64,000 bases of DNA. Origin: Subdoligranulum variabile. GTDB taxonomy: Bacteria > Bacillota > Clostridia > Oscillospirales > Ruminococcaceae. The notes beneath the pieces are model-generated. The model had not been told where the DNA came from, ran no database searches, and was given only the letters and a program-made list of their open reading frames with translations. Each line of letters starts with the position of its first letter. The stretch's first letter is position 1. The translations under genes and the position numbers were made by a program. Location of the stretch: NCBI GenBank assembly GCA_004554775.1, contig SFKI01000001.1, positions 62,001-126,000 of the forward strand. The letters run 5' to 3'. This document shows, piece by piece, positions 7,563 to 16,155 of the stretch.

Positions 7563-10172
7563 TTACACCGTATGCTTGCCGGGGGCAAGGGTCAGGGTAC
7601 GGCCATCGGGCAGGGTGACGGCGGCAGTCAGGTTGGCGGGGATTTCAAACTCGTAGGTTACGGCGTTGCCGTCATAGCGCCAGCCGCTCACAATGCGACC
7701 TGCCGGGGAATCGTAGGCGGCTTTGGCGCAGCCCAGCGATTTATCGGGTGTTGGGGCAATCGTCAGCTGGCCATCCGTGTAGTGGATGCCGCATACGCCG
7801 CCGAACAGCCAACCGCAGATCGCGCCGTAGCTGTAATGGTTCAGCGAGTCGTGGGGCTTGCCGTCAGCATCAATGCCGGTCCAGGTTTCCCACACGGTGG
7901 TGGCACCCTTGCCGACCTCATACAGCCAGCCGGGGGCATCGGGCTGCAAAAGCAACTTGTAGGCGGTATCTACATAGCCGTATTTTGCCAGTACATCGCA
8001 CAAAAACGGCGTAGAAAGGAAGCCTGTGTTCAGGTGGTAGCCGTTTTCAACGACCATTTTGTTCAGCGTTTCAGCGGCGACTCGTGCCTCGTCCCCGCCC
8101 AGCAGGGCAAAGGCAATCGCGCGGACATACTCGCACTGGTGGTCGGATGTGATAACGCCGTTGTCCGTAAACGCTGCGCGGTAGGCTTTGACCGCGTTGG
8201 CGGCGGTGTTGCGGTAGTTGGCGGTATCGTCGGCCTTGTTCAGCGCGTCGGCGACCTCGGCCAGCAGGCGGCCGGAGTAGGCCAGATACGCCGTGCCAAC
8301 GCTCTTGCGCGGGTTCATCATGGCCTGCATCGGGGTCACGCCCGGCTCGCACCACTCGCCGTAGTCAAGGCCGTTCAGCACCGTGTATTTGGCGTAGTCG
8401 CCGCTCTGTTGTCCGTCGGTGGTCTGCTGTGCGCGGCCCAGCAGGAACGCGTACCATTTTTGCATCATCTCGTAGTTGTCGGCCAGAATGCGGCGGTCGC
8501 CCGTGCGTTTGTACAGCGCATACGGCACTAGAATGGCCGCATCGCCCCAGCCCGCGGACATGCACAACATCGGCGTCATGTAGCCGGGGCGGGAGTTGGG
8601 CGGCGCAATGTTGGCCATGCGGCCGTCGGGATATTGGTTCAGACGGCATTCGGCCAGCCATTTTTCCACGACAGGGTAGCAGTCCATCAGGGTCAGGCCC
8701 GTCTCAATGAACACGCCCATGTCGCCGGTCCAGCCCGCGCGCTCACGGGTTGGGCAGTCGGTGGGGATGTCGCAGAAGTTGCCTTTTTGGCTCCAGATGC
8801 TGTTTTTGACGAGCTGATTGACCGCGTCATTGCCGGAGGTGAACGCGCCTGTCACAGCCATGTCGGAGTAGACCGCGTGGGCCGTGAATACGGCGCCAGT
8901 CAGGTCGGCATCGGTCTCGACTTTGGCATAGCGGAAGCCCATAATCGTGAAGCTGGGCTTAAAGTGGTTTTCCCCTTCTTTGCAGACCAGTTCCAGCATC
9001 TGCGCCGTGCCGCCCTCCTTGTGGCGGCTGCGGTCCTGGAAGTTTTCCTGGGTGAAGTTGCCATTTTCGTCCAGTGCCTCGCCGCAGGTCAAGCGCACGT
9101 GCTGGCCCGCGTGGGCGGTCAGGGTCATTTCCACATAGCCCGCAATGTTCTGGCCAAAATCCAGCACGGTCTCCTCGTTGGGCGTGGTGAGCAGCTTGCC
9201 GGGGAACGCCTCGTGCTCGAGAATCCGCACGGTGTTCATGCCCGTGACGGGCAGTTCATCGCGGTAAGCGCGCACACCATGCCAGCCGGTCAGCGCTTCC
9301 AGCCGGGCATCATAGACCTCGCCCTGCTGCATGTCGTTCTGGCGGATCGGCCCACACTGGGTCGCCTGCATGTCGGCATCGGAGACGCAGACCGCCTTGC
9401 CGTCCACTTCCAGCTGGAACAGCACGCCGAGCGTATCGCCAAACAGATTGCGGTCACCGTCCACGCCGCTGGTGCTGCGGTGCCAGCCGTCGCCCAGGGC
9501 AATCAGCAGCTCGTTTTCGCCGTCGTGCAAAAGCGGTGTCACATCGTAGGTCTGTGCGCCGAGATGCTTATCCCCGGTAAAGCTGCCCGGGGCCAATACC
9601 ATATTGCCGACGCGCACGCCGTTCAGCCATGCCACATACAGGCCGCGGGCCGTGATGTAGAGCCGTGCGTCGCCCTTGGGCGCGGTGAACGCTTTGCGCA
9701 GGTACGACGCGGGGCGGTGGGACTTGTACGGCTCCGCCGCGCCCTTGCCTGCGGCCTCTTTCTCGGCCTGCTTGCGCTCCCAATTTGGGCGGGCAAACGC
9801 GTTGATGGCATCGTCCCCGGGGATGTCGATTTCCTCGGTTTCCGGGTCTACCCACATTCCCTGCCAGTCGGCGGCGGACAGCCCGGTTTCAAATGCGGCT
9901 TCACTCCATGCGCCGGGTACATCGTTTTCATCCCACAGGCGCACCTTCCACGCACCGCGCACGCGGGAGCCGCCCACTGCCGGGGCATCGGTATGCATAG
10001 CGGCGCTCTGTACTTTACCGCTCTGCCAGACAGTCTCGCCGTTCGCAGTCACTTCAATTTCATAGGCCGCCTGCCGCACGCCGTCCGCGCATTGCCAGGC
10101 CAAAAACAGCGGTCCGGCATCCATACCGATGGGCGCGGTAAGGTGATTGGTTTTTAGATTGATTGCTCGCAT
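7563..10172 (-). CDS. GH78 alpha-L-rhamnosidase
   Basis: The 869-residue protein has the GH78 plan: N-terminal beta-sandwich modules (FLAWQCADGVRQAAYEIEV at the start; ARLYITARGLYVAWLNGVRV about residue 170), then an (alpha/alpha)6 barrel with the signature DIPTDCPTRERAGWTGDMG (about residues 467-485) carrying the general-acid Glu region, and a C-terminal beta-sandwich (SPAGRIVSGWRYDG). The enzyme releases terminal L-rhamnose from arabinogalactan, rhamnogalacturonan or plant glycosides. No signal peptide is visible, so it is probably cytoplasmic. The start is supported by AAGGAGC 10 bp upstream. It leads a two-gene operon with the GH43-like gene, and its product would feed the rhamnose genes at 35.5-39.2 kb. 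Confidence 0.92.
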   Translation of the reverse strand: MRAINLKTNHLTAPIGMDAGPLFLAWQCADGVRQAAYEIEVTANGETVWQSGKVQSAAMHTDAPAVGGSRVRGAWKVRLWDENDVPGAWSEAAFETGLSAADWQGMWVDPETEEIDIPGDDAINAFARPNWERKQAEKEAAGKGAAEPYKSHRPASYLRKAFTAPKGDARLYITARGLYVAWLNGVRVGNMVLAPGSFTGDKHLGAQTYDVTPLLHDGENELLIALGDGWHRSTSGVDGDRNLFGDTLGVLFQLEVDGKAVCVSDADMQATQCGPIRQNDMQQGEVYDARLEALTGWHGVRAYRDELPVTGMNTVRILEHEAFPGKLLTTPNEETVLDFGQNIAGYVEMTLTAHAGQHVRLTCGEALDENGNFTQENFQDRSRHKEGGTAQMLELVCKEGENHFKPSFTIMGFRYAKVETDADLTGAVFTAHAVYSDMAVTGAFTSGNDAVNQLVKNSIWSQKGNFCDIPTDCPTRERAGWTGDMGVFIETGLTLMDCYPVVEKWLAECRLNQYPDGRMANIAPPNSRPGYMTPMLCMSAGWGDAAILVPYALYKRTGDRRILADNYEMMQKWYAFLLGRAQQTTDGQQSGDYAKYTVLNGLDYGEWCEPGVTPMQAMMNPRKSVGTAYLAYSGRLLAEVADALNKADDTANYRNTAANAVKAYRAAFTDNGVITSDHQCEYVRAIAFALLGGDEARVAAETLNKMVVENGYHLNTGFLSTPFLCDVLAKYGYVDTAYKLLLQPDAPGWLYEVGKGATTVWETWTGIDADGKPHDSLNHYSYGAICGWLFGGVCGIHYTDGQLTIAPTPDKSLGCAKAAYDSPAGRIVSGWRYDGNAVTYEFEIPANLTAAVTLPDGRTLTLAPGKHTV

Positions 10173-10482
10173 CGTTCGAAAGCTCCTTCTTTATTTTATT
10201 ATCTATATTATAATAAAATCGCCAACATATACGGATACAATAATTGCAAATAAAGGGTAAAAATTCGCAAAACGTCGCATAACACACGAATTATTATCTT
10301 CTTTTGGGATTTAATGCCTTTAATACATATTATATTATATTGTACAATTGTTTTATTCTGATGTTATCTGCTATGACTTCTTGACTTTTAGCATGTACAC
10401 CTATTTTCAGTAGCCTATTGCCTAGTGAGAGTTTATTCGTCGTGTCCGATATATCCAAAAAACAAATGAAAGGATGGCATTT
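10173..10482. other. AT-rich intergenic region with GH78 operon promoter
   Basis: This 310-bp gap is strongly AT-rich. On the minus strand a -10 box TATAAT (10207-10212) lies 35 bp upstream of the GH78 start without a convincing -35, as expected for an activator-dependent promoter. On the plus strand TTGACT (10381) with TATTTT 15 bp downstream is a weak promoter candidate for the Cys-rich gene at 10483. Base composition changes here, so the left edge of the mobile module probably falls in this stretch, but I see no direct repeat that would define it. Confidence 0.45.
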
Positions 10483-10647
10483 ATGGCTAATTGGCTGCTT
10501 TGCCCCCGATGTAGAAAGAAAACAAAGGTCAAAATACTGCCGGAAACGGTATTGTTGCATTTTCCTCTATACTGTCCTCGTTGTAAAAAAGAAAGCATAA
10601 TCAGTGTTGCAAAGCTAAAGATGATACTTGAAAAAACAGAATCATAG
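10483..10647 (+). CDS. cysteine-rich KTR-type small protein
   Basis: A 54-residue protein with two CPRC knuckles (CPRCRKKTKVKILPET near the N-terminus and CPRCKKESII after residue 30), which should form one zinc ribbon. The K-T-K after the first knuckle fits the Cys_rich_KTR family, which is common on conjugative elements of gut Firmicutes; function unknown. It is too short for usual gene finding but has AAAGGATG as a ribosome site, a clean stop and a strong terminator 5 bp downstream. It marks the left part of the mobile module. Confidence 0.8.
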   Translation: MANWLLCPRCRKKTKVKILPETVLLHFPLYCPRCKKESIISVAKLKMILEKTES

Positions 10648-10651
10648 AGCC

Positions 10652-10708
10652 AAAAGAGCCCGCATTCTGAAGTCCGTGAGGACAAAATGAATGTGGGCTC
10701 TTTTTTAT
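10652..10708. terminator. bidirectional terminator between KTR gene and XRE gene
   Basis: A 16-bp stem (10652-10667 with 10689-10704, one G:U pair) is followed by TTTTTT on the plus strand and begins with AAAA for the minus strand. It serves the two convergent genes. Confidence 0.85.
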
Positions 10709-11142
10709 TATACGAGCGCAGACTCTTTCTCTGATTGTATTGCATCAAGTGCAGAATCACTGCGCGTAACACGAAGCATTGACTCCGCCAAAGCGTTTAA
10801 CATTTTTATTTCCTGTTCATTACATCCTGCAATGCGCGTTTGAAGTTGACGATAAGCTGGAATTCTATCTACATCTTGCTCAGGTGTGCATTTCAACGTC
10901 TCAGGGTAAAAAATCGCGTCACCCGGTATATTTAAGTATCTGACAAGGCGGAATAGTGTATCAAATTCTGGATTTCCCCCTCCGCTTTCCGCACCGCCCA
11001 CAGTACGCACACCGGTTCCTATTGCATCGGCAAGTTCCTGCTGGGTAAGGTTTGCATCTTCACGCGCACGTTTTAATGTATTACGCAACTCTTCCTGTGC
11101 TCTCTGAAGCACAACACGGAGCTCTTGATTCTTGTTAGGCAT
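10708..11142 (-). CDS. XRE-family helix-turn-helix regulator
   Basis: The 144-residue protein has an N-terminal HTH_3 domain (about residues 18-72: TLKRAREDANLTQQELADAI, recognition helix around TGVRTVGGAESG, then LFRLVRYLNIPGDAIFYPE). The C-terminal half is helical and probably mediates dimerisation or sensing. The ATG at 11142 is preceded by GAGGTGATTATA. It is divergent from the sigma-like gene and likely controls the element's operons; XRE proteins in such elements are usually repressors, though an activator role is possible. It is one candidate to bind the TCCGCA repeats seen upstream of virB2, virB4 and xis. Odd point: GG instead of a usual Ser/Arg pair in the recognition helix. Confidence 0.82.
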   Translation of the reverse strand: MPNKNQELRVVLQRAQEELRNTLKRAREDANLTQQELADAIGTGVRTVGGAESGGGNPEFDTLFRLVRYLNIPGDAIFYPETLKCTPEQDVDRIPAYRQLQTRIAGCNEQEIKMLNALAESMLRVTRSDSALDAIQSEKESALV

Positions 11143-11439
11143 TATAATCACCTCGAAACTATTTTATAATGCCATTTGTGTTCCATAAATCCATATATAG
11201 TGCTGATTTATAAGCGACATACTGCCGATTTTGCAAAGGAGGCCTCTCATTTGTAAGCAAGGACGTACATCAAAAAAATCTTTGAACCATCTGCAATAAA
11301 GTATGCCCTTGCATCTGCATTAAAGCGCCGATTTGAGCCATTGGAGACTTCTCTCCGTGGCTCATTTTTTATTTATATAAAGTGTCGCGGTCCTCCTTCC
11401 CCCCATCAGTTTGAAAATTTCAATCTGATGGAGGTAAAT
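11143..11439 (+). promoter_or_regulatory. divergent control region with terminator-bearing leader
   Basis: The 297-bp region between the leftward XRE gene and the rightward sigma-like gene holds several AT-rich -10-like boxes (TATAAT at 11165), an isolated strong Shine-Dalgarno (AAAGGAGG at 11236) that is not followed by a normal start codon, an intrinsic terminator at 11334-11370, and an imperfect 14-bp inverted repeat (11403-11416 with 11418-11431) whose right arm ends inside the ribosome site of the sigma-like gene. This looks like a conditional leader. Confidence 0.5.
11334..11370 (+). terminator. intrinsic terminator upstream of sigma-like gene (possible attenuator)
   Basis: TGAGCCA pairs with TGGCTCA around an inner GGAGA/TCTCC stem, followed by TTTTTT. 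There is no gene on the plus strand before it, so it would stop transcripts started within the 11143-11330 leader before they reach the sigma-like gene. Confidence 0.75.
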
Positions 11440-11862
11440 ATGGCTTACAACAAGGCAAAGGCCGAATATATTTGGCGCAAACAGAAAGATCAAGAAGAAC
11501 GGAAGTTACGAGCATTGGGCGTTGATGAAGATACCATTCAGCAGTTACATAACTACGATTGGGATATGTTCAAAGCCGAGCGCAATTACAAATCATGGAA
11601 TATTTTGATGGATTCTATGTCGGAAATTGAGGAGAAAGAGGCGTATGAGCCGCCCCATAGCGTAGAAGCATTACTGGATGAAATCGAAAATGAACAGCTA
11701 TATAACCTGCTGAGAGAGCTGGATAACTGGACTTTGCAGATGCTTTTCTATAAAAGTCTTGGCTATACCGCAAAGGAAATTGAAGCAAAAATAGGCATGC
11801 CGGAGTCTATGGTTCATAACCGCATCAGTAGGCTGCGGAAAAAAGTCAAAAAACTTTTATAA
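11440..11862 (+). CDS. sigma factor region 4-like DNA-binding protein of the element
   Basis: A 140-residue basic protein. The C-terminal ~50 residues (LDNWTLQMLFYKSLGYTAKEIEAKIGMPESMVHNRISRLRKKVKK in two helices) form a sigma-70 region 4-like HTH; the N-terminal part is charged and helical (YIWRKQKDQEERKLRALG). Such small sigma-like proteins are frequent regulators of conjugative elements in Firmicutes. The ATG at 11440 follows GGAGGTAAAT. An inverted repeat overlapping this ribosome site and an upstream terminator suggest tight control of its expression. It could recognise the unusual promoters of virB2 and virB4 (extended -10, no -35), but that is inference. Confidence 0.72.
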   Translation: MAYNKAKAEYIWRKQKDQEERKLRALGVDEDTIQQLHNYDWDMFKAERNYKSWNILMDSMSEIEEKEAYEPPHSVEALLDEIENEQLYNLLRELDNWTLQMLFYKSLGYTAKEIEAKIGMPESMVHNRISRLRKKVKKLL

Positions 11863-11942
11863 AAATCAGAGGATTTTCATTTGCCGACGGCTTGAGAAAT
11901 GACGGGATAAAACCCGGATTTCTATATTTAGGGAGTGTTTCT

Positions 11943-12452
11943 ATGCCATTTCACAGACGAAAATCCAACGTATCCCCGCATTACCACGACACACGGACAC
12001 TTTTGAGGAAGTACCGGGATGTCTTGTGGAATCTGGAAGTGTCCGGCCTTGACTTGCAGGAGGAATTCAAGGCCGAGTATGGGCTGTCCACAGACGCATT
12101 ATTTGTTGATGGTGAGGTCAACAAGGGCGGTAATAGGCTGGAAAACTATGCCCGTGCCTTGGAGCGCAGCAAAAAGATGATGCAGATCATCGACACCGCA
12201 ATCGACCTGATGCGCCGCAAACACAAAAAGGGCGAGTTCTATTACTGGATTTTATACTACGCTTATCTCTCCCCGCAGCAGTGCGAGAACGCGGGTGCAA
12301 TTTTGCAGTCGCTCGAAACCAAGGGAATCTCCATTTCTCTGCGCACCTACTATGTCCACCGGGATGAAGCCATCGAAGTTCTCAGTTCGATTTTGTGGGG
12401 CTACACCTCCCAGGATTGCGAGAAAATCACCAACCTGCTGACTCCTGATTGA
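11943..12452 (+). CDS. conserved hypothetical regulator-like protein of the element
   Basis: A 169-residue protein, basic and helical, beginning MPFHRRKSNVSPHYHDTRTL. It contains FYYWILYYAYLSPQQ followed by a C-terminal segment ISLRTYYVHRDEAIEVLSSILWG, resembling the helical C-terminal half of phage ArpU-type or sigma-like regulators. I do not recognise the family firmly. The ATG at 11943 follows GGGAGTGTTTCT; the frame extends 17 codons upstream without a site. It sits between the sigma-like gene and the pilin operon, a usual location for regulatory proteins of conjugation modules. Confidence 0.55.
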   Translation: MPFHRRKSNVSPHYHDTRTLLRKYRDVLWNLEVSGLDLQEEFKAEYGLSTDALFVDGEVNKGGNRLENYARALERSKKMMQIIDTAIDLMRRKHKKGEFYYWILYYAYLSPQQCENAGAILQSLETKGISISLRTYYVHRDEAIEVLSSILWGYTSQDCEKITNLLTPD

Positions 12453-12464
12453 TCCTGCACAGCA

Positions 12465-12522
12465 TCCGCAATAAATCCGCATAGCCAAAGCCTTTTTTTC
12501 TGCACAGTCAATTTGGTATCAT
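12465..12522 (+). promoter_or_regulatory. virB2 operon promoter with TCCGCA direct repeat
   Basis: Two TCCGC(A) hexamers start at 12465 and 12476 (11 bp apart, one helical turn). Forty-one bases after the second begins a -10 box TATCAT (12517) with an upstream TG (extended -10). CTTTTTTTCTGCA lies 12 bp before the -10. The same arrangement precedes virB4 and, in part, xis. Confidence 0.65.
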
Positions 12523-12577
12523 GGTAATGGCCTACTTTTGGCGATTCATAAAGCATTTTTGCACATAGGAGGTTTCA

Positions 12578-12970
12578 ATGACTAAGGAAAACACACACTC
12601 TTGCTCTCATAAGCGCATGAAAGCAGCCCTTTGCACTGCCATGTGCAGCGTGCTGACGGCGATGCCCGTTTTTGCAACCGGCGAGGATAATAACGCAACC
12701 GCAGCCACAACCGGCACCACCGTCTGGACAAAAGCCAGCGAGATCATGCAGGATGTCTACTCGCAAATCATCTCTATCTCCACTGTCACAGCTGTGGTCT
12801 GCGCGGCCGTTGCTCTGCTGCTGATGAACTTTTCCAAAAACGGCAAGACCGTGGATGACTCTCGTGCGTGGCTCAAGCGCATTGCCATCACTTGGGCGAT
12901 TCTGAATGGCCTTGGCTTCATTATGGCCTATGTCACGCCGTTCTTTCAGGGCGGCACTTGGAACCCGTAA
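12578..12970 (+). CDS. VirB2-like pilin / Maff2-type conjugation protein
   Basis: A 130-residue protein with an N-terminal signal sequence (about residues 15-35, cleavage near VFATG), a short acidic linker, and two hydrophobic helices (about 67-88, VTAVVCAAVALLLMNF, and 105-123, IAITWAILNGLGFIMAYV) separated by a basic loop. This is the plan of VirB2/TrbC pilins and of the Maff2 proteins of Firmicute conjugative elements. It would form the membrane pore or surface filament subunit. The start has AGGAGG 8 bp upstream. It heads the secretion operon virB2-virB6-orf-M23. Confidence 0.75.
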   Translation: MTKENTHSCSHKRMKAALCTAMCSVLTAMPVFATGEDNNATAATTGTTVWTKASEIMQDVYSQIISISTVTAVVCAAVALLLMNFSKNGKTVDDSRAWLKRIAITWAILNGLGFIMAYVTPFFQGGTWNP

Positions 12971-13004
12971 GCGCTCCCATGCTCACAAAAGGAGGTGACG
13001 GCCT

Positions 13005-13715
13005 TTGGGCATTTTAGATGGCATTGTGGATTTGCTGGCAACGCAGGTGATGAACCTGCTGGATTTGGCATCCACGTCGGTGCTTGGCGCACTGGGCTGC
13101 AATATGGACACATTCAAGCGGTACTTTCCTGCCGCTTCGGCCATGTATGAAATCTTCATCTGGACCGCCATCGGGTTGGTGCTGCTGAACCTTGTGTGGC
13201 AGCTTTACCGCTGCTATGGTGCCGGGTTTGACATCGACACCGAGAATCCCATCAATCTGGTGGTGCGTTCTGTAATTTTCCTGCTGCTGATTTGGTATTG
13301 CGATGACATCGTCAACCTCGCCTTGCAGATCGGCGGCACGCCCTACAACTGGATTCTGGACAGCAGCCTGCCCGGCGTGCAGTTCGGAGACTTCAATTCC
13401 GTACTGCTCGTCATCATTGGCGTTATTGCCAACGGTTCTGTGGCCTTGATTGCACTGATTCTCGTTGTGATTTTGGCTTGGAATTACTTAAAGCTGCTTT
13501 TGGAAGCTGCCGAGAGATATGTTGTGCTGGGGATTCTGGTCTTTACCGCGCCGCTTGCCTTTGCTATGGGAGCGGCACGCGGGACAAACAACATTTTCAA
13601 AAGCTGGTGCCGGATGTTCGGCGGGCAGCTCCTGCTGCTGATTATGAACGCATGGTGCCTAAAGCTGTTCGTCAACATGGTCATTGAATTTCTCGCTAAT
13701 CCGCTGTCCTTATAG
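13005..13715 (+). CDS. VirB6/TrbL-like polytopic conjugation protein
   Basis: A 236-residue membrane protein with about six hydrophobic helices (for example IWTAIGLVLLNLVW, LVVRSVIFLLLIWY, VLLVIIGVIANGSVALIALI) and the motif WCRMFGGQLLLLIMNAWCLK near the C-terminus, characteristic of the VirB6/TrbL inner-membrane channel family. The start is TTG at 13005, supported by AAAGGAGGTGA 9 bp upstream; no ATG is near. The gene follows the pilin by 34 bp and precedes the next membrane protein by 12 bp. It should form part of the translocation channel with VirB4. Confidence 0.78.
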   Translation: MGILDGIVDLLATQVMNLLDLASTSVLGALGCNMDTFKRYFPAASAMYEIFIWTAIGLVLLNLVWQLYRCYGAGFDIDTENPINLVVRSVIFLLLIWYCDDIVNLALQIGGTPYNWILDSSLPGVQFGDFNSVLLVIIGVIANGSVALIALILVVILAWNYLKLLLEAAERYVVLGILVFTAPLAFAMGAARGTNNIFKSWCRMFGGQLLLLIMNAWCLKLFVNMVIEFLANPLSL

Positions 13716-13727
13716 GAGATTTTTTGC

Positions 13728-14882
13728 ATGAAAAAAACTCTGTTTACTTTATTCACCGCTGTTAGCCTTGCTCTCCTGTACTGCCCAGCCGCTTTTGCTT
13801 TGACCGAGGATGAAGCCGCTGCGGCTGTGGACGCGCAAGGCAAAGATGCTGTCTCCGGGAATCTGTTCCTATGGTTACTGTGCGCTATCGCTTTTCTAAA
13901 AGTCAGCACCAAACTGGACGGTATTCTGCATTCATTGGGCATCGGCGTTTCGCGCTCGCCTGGCTCAATGCTGTCCGAGGCGTTGCTGGCTTTCCGTGGT
14001 TTTGAAATCGGCAAAGCCTTTATGGGGCTGGGCGCTGCAAAAGCCGCTGTTGCCACTACTAATACGAAAACCACACCCAGCAATACCTTTGCAGGTGGAC
14101 TCTCCGGCATGGTAAGCCGTCATGTGCAGCAAAGCACGGCAAGCTCCATCAGTGGGCAGTCCGGCGGTATCGGTGCGTCCTTGGGCGGTGCCATGTATCA
14201 CAACAGCCTCGGTAAAGACGGCGGCTTCGCCAGCAAGGTCATCGGCTCTATCGCCACCGGTCAGACCAGCGGCAGCATTACAGGCGACAGCGCCGTAGAA
14301 GCGCTCAATGGCTATTTTGCCGCCACCAGCGACGCGGAGGCCATGCCCGTTCCTGCCACTGGCGAAAATATCCCCACCGCAATGGCAACGGCAGAAAGTG
14401 ACACCGTGCTGGATGCACCTATCCCCGCCACATCGCTGGCACTGGAGGGCGATAGCACGATCGATGTTTCTCCAACAAGAGACAGTGAAGTTGCCATGCG
14501 CGCCGGTGGCAGCTCCGCTGCTGTGGAACAGACCACCATTCCCACTTCGTCCTCTATCCAACAGGTAGCTATGAACCGCGTGCTGCTGGGGCAGATGGGC
14601 AACAGCGTCACAGATGTGGAAATCGGCGGCGGCAAGATTCAAGGGCGTGAAATCATCCCCGGCCACGGTCAGATTCAGTTTGCCATGTACAATGCCCGCC
14701 AGTACGAAAAGCCGGAGGGCCATTTTACCGAGCAGACTTCCCGCGACGGTGAAAAGTGGTACAAGGTCTACGCCACGACTCGCGTAGAAAAAACGCCCAC
14801 CGTTCAGGACGAACGCGGGCGCATGCAGTATGATGAGCGCAAAGTTGCCGCCATGCCAAAAGCCCCGGCGCGGAGACACTAA
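13728..14882 (+). CDS. secreted/membrane conjugation-module protein of unknown function
   Basis: A 384-residue protein with a signal peptide (MKKTLFTLFTAVSLALLYCP, cleavage near AFA-LT), one hydrophobic helix (about 47-60), then a long Ser/Thr/Gly/Ala-rich low-complexity stretch (about 110-280) and a charged C-terminal region. I recognise no enzymatic motif. Its position between VirB6-like and M23 genes suggests a structural or accessory part of the secretion channel, perhaps an extension of the VirB6/TrbL component. It abuts the next gene (TAA-ATG with no gap). Confidence 0.6.
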   Translation: MKKTLFTLFTAVSLALLYCPAAFALTEDEAAAAVDAQGKDAVSGNLFLWLLCAIAFLKVSTKLDGILHSLGIGVSRSPGSMLSEALLAFRGFEIGKAFMGLGAAKAAVATTNTKTTPSNTFAGGLSGMVSRHVQQSTASSISGQSGGIGASLGGAMYHNSLGKDGGFASKVIGSIATGQTSGSITGDSAVEALNGYFAATSDAEAMPVPATGENIPTAMATAESDTVLDAPIPATSLALEGDSTIDVSPTRDSEVAMRAGGSSAAVEQTTIPTSSSIQQVAMNRVLLGQMGNSVTDVEIGGGKIQGREIIPGHGQIQFAMYNARQYEKPEGHFTEQTSRDGEKWYKVYATTRVEKTPTVQDERGRMQYDERKVAAMPKAPARRH

Positions 14883-16103
14883 ATGATTGAAAATGATACT
14901 CAAAAATCCCAACAGGCAGCCTCAACAGCACTTCATAACGCGCCCAAATTTGCCAAAATCGCACAGGCAGGAATACAGGGTGGCCCCGCCGGGGCTGCTG
15001 CCGAAGCTACGGTGCAGTATCGCAAGGAAGTATTGGTCGTTGTCATTGCAGTCTTGCTGCTGCCGGTTCTGGTTCTAATCATGCTGCCCGGTGCAATTTT
15101 CGGTACGCTGACACAGCCCAGCACAGCGATCAACAACGATTTAGAAGTTGCTGCCAACGTGATACAGCTTCGCAGTGCCGTATCGGATATTTTGCAGGGA
15201 GCCTACGAGGATACCCTTGCCGAAATAGAATCCGAGCGTGCAAGCCTCACCTACAGCGATGTGGTCGATTCCGTGGGTGGCCATGTCTCCTACAATGCCT
15301 TTCAGCTCATTTCCATGTACTGCGCTTACCAAGGCGAGGACGACTATACCAAAATCAGCCTGTCTGACCTTTCCGCACAGGTACAAGCGCACCAGATAGA
15401 ATATTATACTTACACCACTTCCGAGGAAGTCCGCACAGAGCCGGTACAAAAAGAGGTGCGCGGGCAGACCATAACGGTACAGGAGGATCACACCTACACC
15501 GTTTTCGCACTTTCTTATGTGGGCGATGACTACTTTGCCAACACGGTCTGGCAGCTTGACGACAAGCAGAAAAGCTATGCCGATGCCTATGCGCATAACC
15601 TGACCATCTATCTCCATGAAATCGAAGAACGTGAGGGCATCTCGATTCTGGGGCAGATCAACGATGCACTTATTGATGATGCCTCCCCTGCCCCTATCGG
15701 CGGATTTGGCAATCCGTTCAATGACCCGAACTGGGAACAGCACATTACTTCTTTCTTTGGCAAACGCGAGGATGTAGGCATTCCCGGCAAGGATACCACC
15801 AACCACAACGGTTTGGACATTGCCTACCCCTATGGCACACCGATTCTGGCGGTAGAGGCCGGCACAGTCATCAAAGCAGGGTATCATGTCAGTTATGGCA
15901 ATTATCTGGTCATCAACCACGGCGGCGGGTATTGTACACTCTACGCCCATTGCAGCCAGCTTTTGGCGCAGGTTGGCGATACGGTGAACAAATACGATAC
16001 CATTGCTAAAGTCGGCGCTACCGGCGATGTGACCGGAAATCATCTGCATATCTGTGTCATTGTCGATGGGGTCTACGTCAACCCAAAAGGGTATCTGCAC
16101 TAA
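14883..16103 (+). CDS. membrane-anchored M23 peptidoglycan endopeptidase of the conjugation module
   Basis: A 406-residue protein with a single membrane helix (about residues 48-75, LVVVIAVLLLPVLVLIML), an extracellular stalk, and a C-terminal M23/LytM domain (about 290-406). The zinc ligands are visible as HNGLDIAYPYG (His and Asp) and the HLH motif near the end (GNHLHICVIVDG). It would locally open peptidoglycan for the conjugation channel, the role VirB1-type hydrolases play. It starts directly at the stop of the previous gene. Typical enzymes have HLHFE; here HLHIC is a minor deviation that keeps both histidines. A terminator follows. Confidence 0.88.
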   Translation: MIENDTQKSQQAASTALHNAPKFAKIAQAGIQGGPAGAAAEATVQYRKEVLVVVIAVLLLPVLVLIMLPGAIFGTLTQPSTAINNDLEVAANVIQLRSAVSDILQGAYEDTLAEIESERASLTYSDVVDSVGGHVSYNAFQLISMYCAYQGEDDYTKISLSDLSAQVQAHQIEYYTYTTSEEVRTEPVQKEVRGQTITVQEDHTYTVFALSYVGDDYFANTVWQLDDKQKSYADAYAHNLTIYLHEIEEREGISILGQINDALIDDASPAPIGGFGNPFNDPNWEQHITSFFGKREDVGIPGKDTTNHNGLDIAYPYGTPILAVEAGTVIKAGYHVSYGNYLVINHGGGYCTLYAHCSQLLAQVGDTVNKYDTIAKVGATGDVTGNHLHICVIVDGVYVNPKGYLH

Positions 16104-16110
16104 AACAAAG

Positions 16111-16150
16111 AGGGCTGCTTCTGCCAATACGCAGGAGCGGCCCTTCTATT
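16111..16150. terminator. bidirectional terminator after the M23 gene
   Basis: AGGGCTGCTTCTG (16111-16123) pairs with CAGGAGCGGCCCT (16132-16144), allowing one bulge, followed by a T-rich tail. It separates the secretion operon from the convergent toxin gene. Confidence 0.75.
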
Positions 16151-16155
16151 TTTAT

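Noticed and set aside
8634..10157. 507-codon plus-strand frame inside the GH78 gene
   Set aside because: Antisense shadow of a clear glycosidase; no start signal.
11236..11290. Leader peptide after AAAGGAGG upstream of the sigma-like gene
   Set aside because: The only codons at proper spacing are ATT or TTG-stop; I kept the site as part of the leader but do not call a gene.
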